NCBI GenBank assembly: GCA_946498265.1
Contig: CAMMNR010000116.1
Location: 1 to 5,848, forward strand
Direction of reading: 5' to 3'
DNA length: 5,848 bases
Source of the DNA: an uncultured Clostridium sp.
GTDB lineage: Bacteria > Bacillota > Clostridia > TANB77 > CAG-508
Shown here: piece after piece, positions 1 through 5,074 of the stretch
Layout: every line of letters begins with the position of its first letter
How positions within the stretch are numbered: the stretch's first letter is position 1
Notes under the pieces: generated by a model
What the model saw: the letters and a program-made list of their open reading frames with translations, nothing else
The model's database searches: none
What the model was told of the DNA's origin: nothing
Translations under genes and position numbers: made by a program

Positions 1-16
1 ATAACTTAACATTCAT
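1..16 (-). CDS. 5' end of an unidentified gene, cut by the left window edge
   Basis: An ATG (complement of 14-16) opens a frame reading M-N-V-K-L before the sequence ends. It is preceded, at a 6-nt all-T spacing on the minus strand, by GGAGG (complement of 23-27). That spacing and the A/T-rich context match the other starts in this window, so a real start is likely. The gene lies 86 nt downstream of the MBL hydrolase stop, on the same strand and with no U-tailed hairpin in between, so the two could be co-transcribed. Five residues say nothing about function. Confidence 0.55.
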
Positions 17-30
17 AAAAAACCTCCACT

Positions 31-54
31 ACATATATTTAATTTATTATATGT
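31..54. repeat. short inverted repeat upstream of the left-edge gene
   Basis: ACATATA (31-37) and TATATGT (48-54) are perfect reverse complements separated by 10 nt. They lie just upstream of the ribosome binding site of the gene that leaves the window on the left. This could be an operator-like site or leader hairpin, but a 7-bp AT-rich palindrome is expected often by chance in DNA of this composition. It has no U-tract and is not a convincing terminator for the MBL gene. Confidence 0.2.
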
Positions 55-102
55 ATCAGAGATAATTTCGTTAATTTCTAACCAATCCCACAACAATATA
101 GT

Positions 103-735
103 TTAATTCATTAAAATTTTTCCTTCTATTTCTCCTTCTAAATGTTCTACAAAATTCATTGCATCTTCTTTACTTCCAACTATTTCTCCATAATGAATTG
201 GAACCGCAAATTTAGGTTTTATTGTATTTACTAGTTCTACTGCTTCATCTGAAGTCATTGTATATGTTCCTCCTACAGGAACAAAAGCAACATCGCATTT
301 CACCGTTTTATTTTCTTCAGTTATATCTGTATCTCCTGCAACATAATATACTGTATTATTTATATTTAATAAATATCCTACCCAATTATTTTCTTTTGGA
401 TGAAAGTCTTTATTCGTATTATATGCAGGAATAGTTTCTATTTCTATATCAGCAATAGTATGTTTATCATATGGCCTCATTACTATTATATTTTCATCTT
501 TAAAACCTATATTTTTTGCTCTTTCATACAAATCGTCTGTAATAACTATTTTTGTATCAGCTTTTCTTACATTTTCTATATCTTCTTCTGAAAAATGGTC
601 ATAGTGAGAGTGTGTTATAAGTATAATATCTGCATCATTATATTTTTCTTTTACTCGATATGGATCGGTATATATCACCTTTTTTAAATTCATTCTAATT
701 GTAGCATGACATAAAACATTAATATTTTCTAACAT
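103..735 (-). CDS. metallo-beta-lactamase-fold metal-dependent hydrolase (UlaG/UPF0173-like)
   Basis: A 210-residue cytoplasmic protein of the metallo-beta-lactamase superfamily. Visible metal-site motifs are THSHYDH at residues 41-47 (H42, H44, D46, H47: the HxHxDH signature), a candidate ligand in FHP around H112, the GDTD aspartate D135, and PIHYG with H181 near the C-terminus. Short length, absence of a signal peptide, and the AGDTD...VPVGGTYTM...PIHYG layout fit the small UlaG/UPF0173-like group, whose substrates are mostly unknown; binuclear Zn or Mn hydrolysis is inferred from the family. The start is supported by AGGAGG (complement of 743-748), 7 nt upstream of the ATG. It is transcribed away from spoVB, behind its own promoter and the 200-bp repeat element, and may continue into the gene at the left edge. 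The superfamily call is secure; the physiological substrate is not known. Confidence 0.9.
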   Translation of the reverse strand: MLENINVLCHATIRMNLKKVIYTDPYRVKEKYNDADIILITHSHYDHFSEEDIENVRKADTKIVITDDLYERAKNIGFKDENIIVMRPYDKHTIADIEIETIPAYNTNKDFHPKENNWVGYLLNINNTVYYVAGDTDITEENKTVKCDVAFVPVGGTYTMTSDEAVELVNTIKPKFAVPIHYGEIVGSKEDAMNFVEHLEGEIEGKILMN

Positions 736-763
736 ATTTAAACCTCCTATTTGTTTTTTTATG

Positions 764-793
764 ATTTTATCATATTATTTTATAAAAAAGCAA
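764..793 (-). promoter_or_regulatory. putative sigma-A promoter of the MBL hydrolase gene
   Basis: On the minus strand TTGCTT (complement of 788-793) is followed after 18 nt by TAAAAT (complement of 764-769). An extended -10 dinucleotide TG sits one base before the -10 (TGATAAAAT). The expected transcript starts roughly 20 nt before the AGGAGG ribosome binding site. The -35 is weak (TTG only), and AT-rich DNA produces such matches by chance, so this is a position-supported guess. Confidence 0.4.
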
Positions 794-826
794 TCCTTAT
801 TTTTTTATTTTCTTATATATAATTTG

Positions 827-1026
827 TTAATGTTCAACCATAATATTATCTGATAATTTTTTAAGTTTTGATGGAAATTAATTGAGTTAGAAACTATTAA
901 TAAATTTTATGGAAAGAGTTCATCTTTGATGGAAGGGTGCCATAAAATTTATTTATAGTTTCTTTGAAAATTATATTGACAGATAAACTTAAAAAATTAT
1001 CAGATAATATTATGGTTGAACATTAA
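827..1026. mobile_element. 200-bp MITE-like element with perfect 42-bp terminal inverted repeats
   Basis: The two ends, 827-868 and 985-1026, are reverse complements at 42 of 42 positions. Nested inside is a second inverted repeat, 889-912 against 940-963, matching at 23 of 24 positions. A small apical stem (CATC 921-924, loop TTT, GATG 928-931) lies at the centre. A 10-bp direct repeat TTTGATGGAA occurs at 867-876 and 925-934. Both ends read TTAA, which is itself palindromic and could be a TTAA or TA target-site duplication. There is no ORF of note inside. This architecture fits a miniature inverted-repeat transposable element. The alternative is a locus for a long structured RNA, since either strand would fold into a long hairpin. 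The unbroken outer arms suggest recent arrival or active constraint. The element fills most of the gap between the divergent MBL and spoVB genes. Confidence 0.6.
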
Positions 1027-1082
1027 TTCTAATCTTTTGAATATTAAGTTCTTTTTTTATTTCTTCTTAATAATATTATACT

Positions 1083-1088
1083 GGTGAT
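1083..1088 (+). promoter_or_regulatory. ribosome binding site GGTGAT that supports a TTG start
   Basis: GGTGAT pairs with the 5' part of the anti-Shine-Dalgarno (complement of AAGGAGGTGATC) and lies 3 nt before TTG. Aligned to the full anti-SD, this is equivalent to a normal 7-nt AGGAGG spacing. An in-frame stop (TAA 1071-1073) lies shortly upstream and there is no ATG in between, so TTG at 1092 is the best start for spoVB. Confidence 0.6.
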
Positions 1089-1091
1089 ATT

Positions 1092-2639
1092 TTGAGAAAA
1101 GCAAAAGTTTTATTAATAAATGGATCAATACTTACAATATCAGCACTATTTATGCGTTTTGTAGGTCTTGCTTTTAATGTTTATTTATCCAACAAATTAG
1201 GTGCTGAAACAATTGGAATTTTCACTTTAGTCATGTCTGTATACTTATTTTTTGTAACTATTGCAACTTCTGGTATCAGTATGGCGATTACTTGTATTGT
1301 GTCAGAAGAATTAGAAAAAAATAATAAAGAAAAAGCTTTTCAAAGTCTCAGAACTTCTATGAGTTTGAGTTTAACCTTAGGTATAACTTCAGGTATTTTA
1401 ATAATTCTTTTCTCTGATTTTATAATTTCAGTTTGCTTAAATAATTTAGTTAGTAAAAAAATATTATTTTATATAGCCATTGGTTTACCATTTATAGCCA
1501 TGTCTTCTTGTATTAATGGTTATTTTTCTGCAATTAGAAAAGCATATAAAACTGCTTTTGTGCAGAGTTTTGAACTTATTTTTAAGATTATTGTTACTAT
1601 AATTTTGTTGCCTAATTCCATTTCAAAAGGTGTTGAAAATATTTGTATTTCATTAATTTTAGCTGATGTTATTGCTGAAATCGCATCTTTTACAGTTATA
1701 TACATTTGCTATTTATATGAAAAGAGGAAATTTTTCTCTTCTGGAAGCGGTTACGGAAATTTCAAGAAAATTGCTAAGTTGTCTGTTCCTGTTGCTCTGA
1801 CTTCATATATACGTTCTGCCCTATCTACAATAAAACAATTAATAATACCTGCAAGACTTGAAAAATCTGGCCTTTCTTCTTCTATGTCTTTTGCTAGTTA
1901 TGGAATTATTCAAGGTATGGTAATGCCAATTTTAACTTTTCCAAATATATTTGTAACTTCTTTTAGTAATTTACTTATACCAGAATTTTCAAGATTTCAT
2001 GCTAGTAGATCTAATAATAGCTTATCTATTATATGTGATAAAATTTTTAAATTAACAGCTGTTTTTTCAATATGTATATCTAGCATATTTTTGATATTTT
2101 CAAACGAATTAAGTTTGGCCATATATCAAAATTTAGAAAGTGCAAAATGGATTAAAGTTTTATCACCTTTGGTATTCTTTATGTATATGGACACTGTTAT
2201 AGATGGCGTTTTAAAAGGTATGCAAAAGCAAGTTTTTGTCATGGGTGGAAATATTACAGACTTAATTGTCACCATTATTCTACTATATTTCCTATTACCT
2301 ATATTAGGTATTTGGGGATTCATTGTTTCAATTATAGTAAGCGAATTACTAAATTTTACTATTAGCTTTTTACAATTATGGAAACTCACAAAATTTAAAA
2401 TAGATTTCAAAAATTATCTTTTAAAACCTATTTTTGCTGGATTATGTAGTTATTTTATATTATATGTATTTTCATTAATTAATACTAATTCTATTTTGGG
2501 ACTAATTGTTAGTATTGTACTTTTTTGTTGTTTCTATTTTTTTGTGTATGTTTTACTAAATTTGAAATTGAAAGAGTTATTTAATAGTAGAGGACATTTT
2601 TCTATCTACACAACTTTAAAAAAATTATTTATAGAATAA
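1092..2639 (+). CDS. spoVB: SpoVB-like MOP-superfamily flippase (stage V sporulation protein B)
   Basis: A 515-residue polytopic membrane protein, close to the length of Bacillus SpoVB. Hydrophobic stretches run through the whole chain and fit about 14 transmembrane helices; it begins directly with helix 1 (about residues 6-33) and has no cleavable signal. Family-typical features are the N-terminal helix followed by YLSNKLGAETIGIF (residues 31-44), the ATSGISMAI segment (58-66), and INGYFSAIRKAYKTAF...Q (141-158), which matches the conserved GYF-basic-Q region of SpoVB/MurJ-like exporters. Known SpoVB proteins act during sporulation in spore cortex peptidoglycan synthesis, probably flipping lipid-linked precursor across the outer forespore membrane; transport here is inferred from the family. 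Translation starts at TTG with GGTGAT upstream. I see no convincing sigma-E promoter between the repeat element and the start. It ends 8 nt before a strong hairpin terminator. A generic polysaccharide exporter of the same superfamily is the alternative; the neighbouring gpr favours a sporulation role. Confidence 0.82.
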   Translation: MRKAKVLLINGSILTISALFMRFVGLAFNVYLSNKLGAETIGIFTLVMSVYLFFVTIATSGISMAITCIVSEELEKNNKEKAFQSLRTSMSLSLTLGITSGILIILFSDFIISVCLNNLVSKKILFYIAIGLPFIAMSSCINGYFSAIRKAYKTAFVQSFELIFKIIVTIILLPNSISKGVENICISLILADVIAEIASFTVIYICYLYEKRKFFSSGSGYGNFKKIAKLSVPVALTSYIRSALSTIKQLIIPARLEKSGLSSSMSFASYGIIQGMVMPILTFPNIFVTSFSNLLIPEFSRFHASRSNNSLSIICDKIFKLTAVFSICISSIFLIFSNELSLAIYQNLESAKWIKVLSPLVFFMYMDTVIDGVLKGMQKQVFVMGGNITDLIVTIILLYFLLPILGIWGFIVSIIVSELLNFTISFLQLWKLTKFKIDFKNYLLKPIFAGLCSYFILYVFSLINTNSILGLIVSIVLFCCFYFFVYVLLNLKLKELFNSRGHFSIYTTLKKLFIE

Positions 2640-2647
2640 AAATGCAT

Positions 2648-2701
2648 AAAAAGGGACGGTTCTTAATATGCAAAAATGCATATTAAGAACCGTCCCTTTT
2701 T
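2648..2701. terminator. bidirectional terminator between spoVB and gpr, built on a GGGACGGTTCTT palindrome
   Basis: Arms 2648-2672 and 2677-2701 are perfectly complementary over 25 bp with an AAAA loop. Read rightward the stem ends in TTTTTT after CCC; read leftward it ends in TTTTT. It therefore serves both converging genes, 8 nt after the spoVB stop and 3 nt after the gpr stop. The stem is much longer than an ordinary terminator and its base carries GGGACGGTTCTT/AAGAACCGTCCC. That resembles the head of dispersed REP-like palindromes known from Firmicutes (from memory, not searched). Confidence 0.85.
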
Positions 2702-2704
2702 TAG

Positions 2705-3640
2705 CTAAACACTCATATTTATTCCCATTGAAACTACATCCTTCATATTTTCTATTAATTGATCTATTTCTTTTGGCGTTACTATTAAATTATACTCTTT
2801 AGGATTTAATGCTTCTTTTATTTCTTCGTAATTATCTTCTTCTTTCAATTTATTCAAATAATCATTTGATTTTGCTTCTTCTTGTAATTTTGTTATAAAT
2901 AGATCTAAACTGTCATTGACTAATACTGCTGTTTCTACAACTGTTGGTATTCCCAATGCAATTACTGGTATTCCTAAAGTTCTTTGACTTATTTCGTTTC
3001 TTGTATTTCCAACTCCTGCTCCTGGTACTATTCCTGTGTCTGAAATTTGTACTGTACTGCTTATTCTTTCTATACTCCTTGATGCTAATGCATCTATTAC
3101 TATCAAAAGTTTTGGATTTATATTATCTACTACTCCTTTTAGTATCTCTACAGTCTCTATTCCTGTTGTTCCTAAAACTCCTGGTGCTATAGCACTTACC
3201 ATTCTAGTTCCTTCTACTACATATTGTGGCATGTAATTTATTATATGCCTTGTTACTTCTATTTCATTTATAACTTTGGGACCTAGACTATCTGGTGTTA
3301 CATATATGTTTCCTAAACCTACTACTAGAATTTCTCCTTGTTTATCAATATGTTTGTCTATTATTTTTTTTAACTCTTTTGATACTATATCTGCCGCAAC
3401 TTTTATTTCATCTTCTTGTGCTATTTTTAATTTCTGTATATCTATTGTTATATAATCACCTATTGGTTTTCCTATTGCTTTTTCTCCATTCTCATTTGTT
3501 ATTTTTACTCTTTCGATTTTTATATCTTCATTTATTTCTTCTTTTTCACTTTCTATTCCGTCTATTTGACCTTCTACATTATTTGCTTTTTGATATATAT
3601 CTCTTCTTTCTGATGCTATATCTGTTCTAAAATTATACAT
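2705..3640 (-). CDS. gpr: GPR endopeptidase, spore (germination) protease, peptidase family A25
   Basis: A 311-residue homologue of the atypical aspartic protease that degrades small acid-soluble spore proteins (SASP) early in germination. Diagnostic blocks in order: FRTDIASE (4-11), VVGLGN..VTPDSLGPKV (106-123), EVTRH (128-132), IAPGVLGTTGIET (151-163), VIDALASRS (181-189), ISDTGIVPGAGVGN (199-212), TLGIPVIALGIPTVV (221-235). D117 (in TPDSLGP) and D183 (in IDALASR) correspond to the two catalytic aspartates of the family. The ATG has AGGAGG (complement of 3648-3653) 7 nt upstream, and an in-frame TAA (complement of 3653-3655) excludes a longer start. The pro-region is thus very short: about 7 residues to a site TD|IASE that resembles the SASP cleavage motif. 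Family members are made in the forespore under sigma F/G; I could not identify such a promoter with confidence. It converges with spoVB. Confidence 0.95.
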   Translation of the reverse strand: MYNFRTDIASERRDIYQKANNVEGQIDGIESEKEEINEDIKIERVKITNENGEKAIGKPIGDYITIDIQKLKIAQEDEIKVAADIVSKELKKIIDKHIDKQGEILVVGLGNIYVTPDSLGPKVINEIEVTRHIINYMPQYVVEGTRMVSAIAPGVLGTTGIETVEILKGVVDNINPKLLIVIDALASRSIERISSTVQISDTGIVPGAGVGNTRNEISQRTLGIPVIALGIPTVVETAVLVNDSLDLFITKLQEEAKSNDYLNKLKEEDNYEEIKEALNPKEYNLIVTPKEIDQLIENMKDVVSMGINMSV

Positions 3641-3658
3641 AATCTTTCCTCCTTATGA

Positions 3659-3713
3659 ATTTAGGGACGTTTCTTCAATCCCTATTTTTAGGGATTTTGG
3701 GGACGGACCTAAA
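3659..3713. repeat. degenerate REP-like palindromic element in the gpr leader
   Basis: GGGACGTTTCTT (3664-3675) is followed by a hairpin with arms AATCCCTA (3677-3684) and TAGGGATT (3689-3696) around a TTTT loop. A second GGGACG word follows (3700-3705). An outer TTTAGG (3660-3665) pairs with CCTAAA (3708-3713). It lies immediately upstream of the gpr ribosome binding site, so it is probably part of the gpr leader or promoter region. It lacks a U-tract on the gpr strand and is not a normal terminator. The first 23 bases recur inverted at 4365-4387. Confidence 0.5.
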
Positions 3714-3812
3714 ATCCTTATGTATTAAATTTTCTTGTTTATTATTTACATTAAATGATATTATTATGTATGTTTTAGATAATTTTTAGTAAATTTTTTT
3801 CATTAATCATTA

Positions 3813-3844
3813 AAAAGGACCATAGAAAATACTATAGTCCTTTT
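3813..3844 (-). terminator. intrinsic terminator of the 122-aa gene
   Basis: On the minus strand a 13-bp stem (arms complementary to 3832-3844 and 3813-3825) closes a 6-nt loop. It contains one U-G wobble and ends in TCCTTTTTA, a U-tract. It begins 5 nt after the stop codon of the 122-aa gene. On the plus strand the wobble becomes a C-A mismatch, which suggests the hairpin evolved to serve the minus-strand transcript. Confidence 0.8.
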
Positions 3845-3849
3845 AGAAT

Positions 3850-4218
3850 TTAGAAATATTTTTGATGAATTTTAAGCCATTTTTTTGCTTCTTTTTTTTC
3901 TTTTTTGCTTATTTCTCGTCCTAATTTTGGACAAGCTAATGGCTTTTCCGTCTTCGTATTTTCATATGGTTCATACGAAGCTATACATGTTTCGTCTAAA
4001 GCTCTGCAGTATAATTTAATAACCATATTAATTCCACCTGAACGTGGATCGTTGTTTACCAAATTAGTATAACAAAGAGAGCAATTCTCACAATATTTGT
4101 TCTCTTGTTCATACTTTGAATAAACCATGCGATTTTCCTTTATTAGTGTCACTTCATAGCCTAGTTTCTCTAGTGTCCGTATAGCTTTTTCTTTCTTTTT
4201 TGCTTTTTCTAAATTCAT
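3850..4218 (-). CDS. uncharacterised Cys-rich small protein (122 aa)
   Basis: I do not recognise this protein. With the start at 4218 it has 122 residues. Residues 1-30 are a charged, Lys-rich helical segment; then CENCSLC gives C43, C46 and C49 (CxxCxxC); C71 and C78 lie in KLYCRALDETC, C96 is in PLACPKL, and a basic helical tail (101-121) ends the chain. The six cysteines could bind zinc or an iron-sulfur cluster, but that is inference. There is no signal peptide or membrane segment, so it is probably cytoplasmic. The ATG at 4218 is chosen because AGGAGG (complement of 4225-4230) lies 6 nt upstream, and the predicted promoter would start transcription downstream of the only longer alternative ATG (4275). 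It is a single-gene transcription unit with its own promoter and terminator, enclosed by inverted repeats at 3659-3681 and 4365-4387. Confidence 0.75.
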   Translation of the reverse strand: MNLEKAKKKEKAIRTLEKLGYEVTLIKENRMVYSKYEQENKYCENCSLCYTNLVNNDPRSGGINMVIKLYCRALDETCIASYEPYENTKTEKPLACPKLGREISKKEKKEAKKWLKIHQKYF

Positions 4219-4224
4219 ATTTTT

Positions 4225-4230
4225 CCTCCT
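4225..4230 (-). promoter_or_regulatory. ribosome binding site that fixes the start of the 122-aa gene
   Basis: AGGAGG on the minus strand lies 6 nt before the ATG at 4216-4218. The upstream in-frame ATG at 4273-4275 has no Shine-Dalgarno and overlaps the region just upstream of the promoter -10, so the shorter reading is the better one. Confidence 0.85.
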
Positions 4231-4263
4231 TTTTAATAAAAATGAGTATTGATATTTTTTTAT

Positions 4264-4292
4264 ATTATACAACAATTATGCTGATATATCAA
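4264..4292 (-). promoter_or_regulatory. sigma-A promoter of the 122-aa gene
   Basis: On the minus strand TTGATA (complement of 4287-4292) is followed after exactly 17 nt by TATAAT (complement of 4264-4269), a perfect -10 and a 4/6 -35. Transcription would start near 4257, giving a leader of about 40 nt with AGGAGG at its end. This is the best promoter in the window and suggests constitutive vegetative expression unless a repressor acts on it. Confidence 0.75.
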
Positions 4293-4296
4293 GTTA

Positions 4297-4357
4297 TTTA
4301 AAAAGTACAGTAATTATCCTCTGGCTAAGCCGGAAGATAATTACTGTACTTTTTAAA
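4297..4357. repeat. 61-nt near-perfect palindrome between the divergent small genes
   Basis: Arms 4297-4318 and 4336-4357 match at 22 of 22 positions. On the same axis the hairpin continues through one C-A mismatch and six more pairs (one G-T) to a TAA loop at 4326-4328. Both ends have T-runs after the stem base, so it resembles a bidirectional terminator. However, neither flanking gene ends here: the 122-aa gene starts leftward and the 168-aa gene starts rightward. It lies 4 nt upstream of the -35 of the 122-aa gene. It may be an insulator, a regulatory palindrome, or a short repeat element of the same kind as the hairpin between spoVB and gpr. Confidence 0.75.
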
Positions 4358-4364
4358 CAGCCTT

Positions 4365-4387
4365 GGATTGAATGAACGTCCCCTAAT
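4365..4387. repeat. inverted copy of the 3659-3681 GGGACG repeat
   Basis: The reverse complement of these 23 bases matches 3659-3681 at 19 of 23 positions, sharing GGGACGTT near one end and TTCAATCC at the other. Together the two copies bound a 729-bp segment with the 122-aa gene, its promoter, its terminator and the 61-nt hairpin. They may be ends of a decayed mobile unit or two independent REP-like insertions. Confidence 0.5.
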
Positions 4388-4390
4388 AAT

Positions 4391-4419
4391 TTGCTTTTCA
4401 TTAAATTTTATGTTAATAT
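4391..4419 (+). promoter_or_regulatory. putative promoter of the 168-aa gene
   Basis: TTGCTT (4391-4396), a 17-nt spacer, and TAATAT (4414-4419) preceded by an extended -10 TG (4411-4412). A start near 4426 would give a leader of about 60 nt that contains the palindrome at 4442-4462. The match is moderate and other AT-rich hexamers nearby could serve. Confidence 0.4.
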
Positions 4420-4441
4420 ATATGTATGCAACTCGTAAATT

Positions 4442-4462
4442 GCTGTTAATTCTTTTAACAGC
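4442..4462 (+). promoter_or_regulatory. palindrome in the leader of the 168-aa gene (operator or stem-loop)
   Basis: GCTGTTAA (4442-4449) and TTAACAGC (4455-4462) are perfect reverse complements around TTCTT. The site lies between the putative promoter and the GGAGG ribosome binding site (4477-4481). Its size and symmetry fit a dimeric repressor operator or a small mRNA hairpin; no U-tract follows directly. No regulator can be named. Confidence 0.45.
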
Positions 4463-4488
4463 TTGTTTTCCATAAAGGAGGTAAATTT

Positions 4489-4995
4489 ATGGAAATTCAG
4501 ACAATTGTAAAAGATATTTTTCAAAAAGTTCGGAAAGAAAGAATTGCTCAACCTTATACTATAAGATTCTTTTTAGAACAATTTGAAAAACGTATGGCTT
4601 TTTCTTTAAAATTTGCTGAAGATTTAATCTCTTCAGTAGTAAGGGATGGCTATACAAAATCGGAAATCTTGTTACTTTCCGATTTTTTAGAATTATCTTT
4701 TATAATAAAGGGTAATTCTAGTCTACTGGAATTTAAAAACGAGTTGTCCATATTGGCAATTCAAGATATCAAAAATTCTAGTGACTCCCAAGATATATAC
4801 ATTGATTTATGTATCTTGGAAGCAATTTCTCCTGAAACCGAACTTGGTTTAGTTTTAAAGAATTTATCTTTAAATGATAAGTCCAAGGTTCAAATCGTTA
4901 ATCACATTTTTAAAGAATTTGTGGCTAGCAAGCCAGGAGAAGTTGAAAAACTCCTTGAAACTATTGACTTATGTGATCTCAGTTTTAAGGAGTGA
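4489..4995 (+). CDS. uncharacterised 168-aa protein
   Basis: I do not recognise this protein. It reads as a soluble, mostly alpha-helical 168-residue chain of alternating charged and leucine/isoleucine-rich stretches, without a signal peptide, transmembrane helix or obvious catalytic motif. Residues about 20-70 (FFLEQFEKRMAF and LLLSDFLELSF) look like amphipathic helices, and the C-terminus (residues about 145-168) is acidic and leucine-rich. The start is well supported: AAAGGAGG (4474-4481) stands 7 nt before the ATG. It is a single-gene unit with a possible promoter, a leader palindrome and a terminator right after the stop. It diverges from the Cys-rich 122-aa gene and converges on uvrA. 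Helical bundles of this size are common in adaptor or regulatory proteins, but no function can be assigned. Confidence 0.8.
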   Translation: MEIQTIVKDIFQKVRKERIAQPYTIRFFLEQFEKRMAFSLKFAEDLISSVVRDGYTKSEILLLSDFLELSFIIKGNSSLLEFKNELSILAIQDIKNSSDSQDIYIDLCILEAISPETELGLVLKNLSLNDKSKVQIVNHIFKEFVASKPGEVEKLLETIDLCDLSFKE

Positions 4996-4997
4996 AC

Positions 4998-5039
4998 ACA
5001 AAAAATGACAAGACCATAAAAAGTCTTGTCATTTTTTGT
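4998..5039. terminator. bidirectional terminator between the 168-aa gene and uvrA
   Basis: Arms 4998-5014 and 5023-5039 pair perfectly over 17 bp around an 8-nt loop. The GC-containing core GACAAGAC/GTCTTGTC is flanked by six A on the left and six T on the right, so U-tracts follow the stem in both directions. It starts 2 nt after the stop of the 168-aa gene and lies 35 nt beyond the uvrA stop, and so serves both converging genes. Confidence 0.9.
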
Positions 5040-5074
5040 ACAGATAATTTCTATTTAGATATTCTTTTCCCTAT

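Noticed and set aside
17..102. Terminator after the MBL hydrolase gene
   Set aside because: The only palindrome is a 7-bp AT stem with a 10-nt loop and no U-tract after it on the minus strand.
222..591. Open frames on the plus strand opposite the MBL hydrolase
   Set aside because: Low-complexity Tyr/Phe/Leu-rich translations without ribosome binding sites, opposite a gene with clear catalytic motifs.
827..1026. CRISPR array or integron attC site
   Set aside because: There are no regularly spaced direct repeats, only nested inverted repeats, and no cas or integrase gene nearby.
1037..1082. spoVB promoter (TTGAAT with downstream TATACT or TTAATA)
   Set aside because: Spacing is wrong for sigma A: TATACT would start the transcript at the ribosome binding site and TTAATA is 24 nt from TTGAAT. 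No sigma-E-like pair was convincing.
1520..2410. Minus-strand open frames inside spoVB
   Set aside because: Antisense shadows of a membrane protein gene with no start signals or recognisable domains.
2944..3630. Open frames on the plus strand opposite gpr
   Set aside because: They are rich in Leu, Phe and Tyr as expected from the complement of an AT-rich gene, lack convincing ribosome binding sites, and overlap a highly conserved protease gene.
4219..4275. 19-codon N-terminal extension of the Cys-rich protein from an ATG at 4275
   Set aside because: It lacks a ribosome binding site and lies upstream of the predicted transcription start; the ATG at 4218 has AGGAGG at 6 nt spacing.
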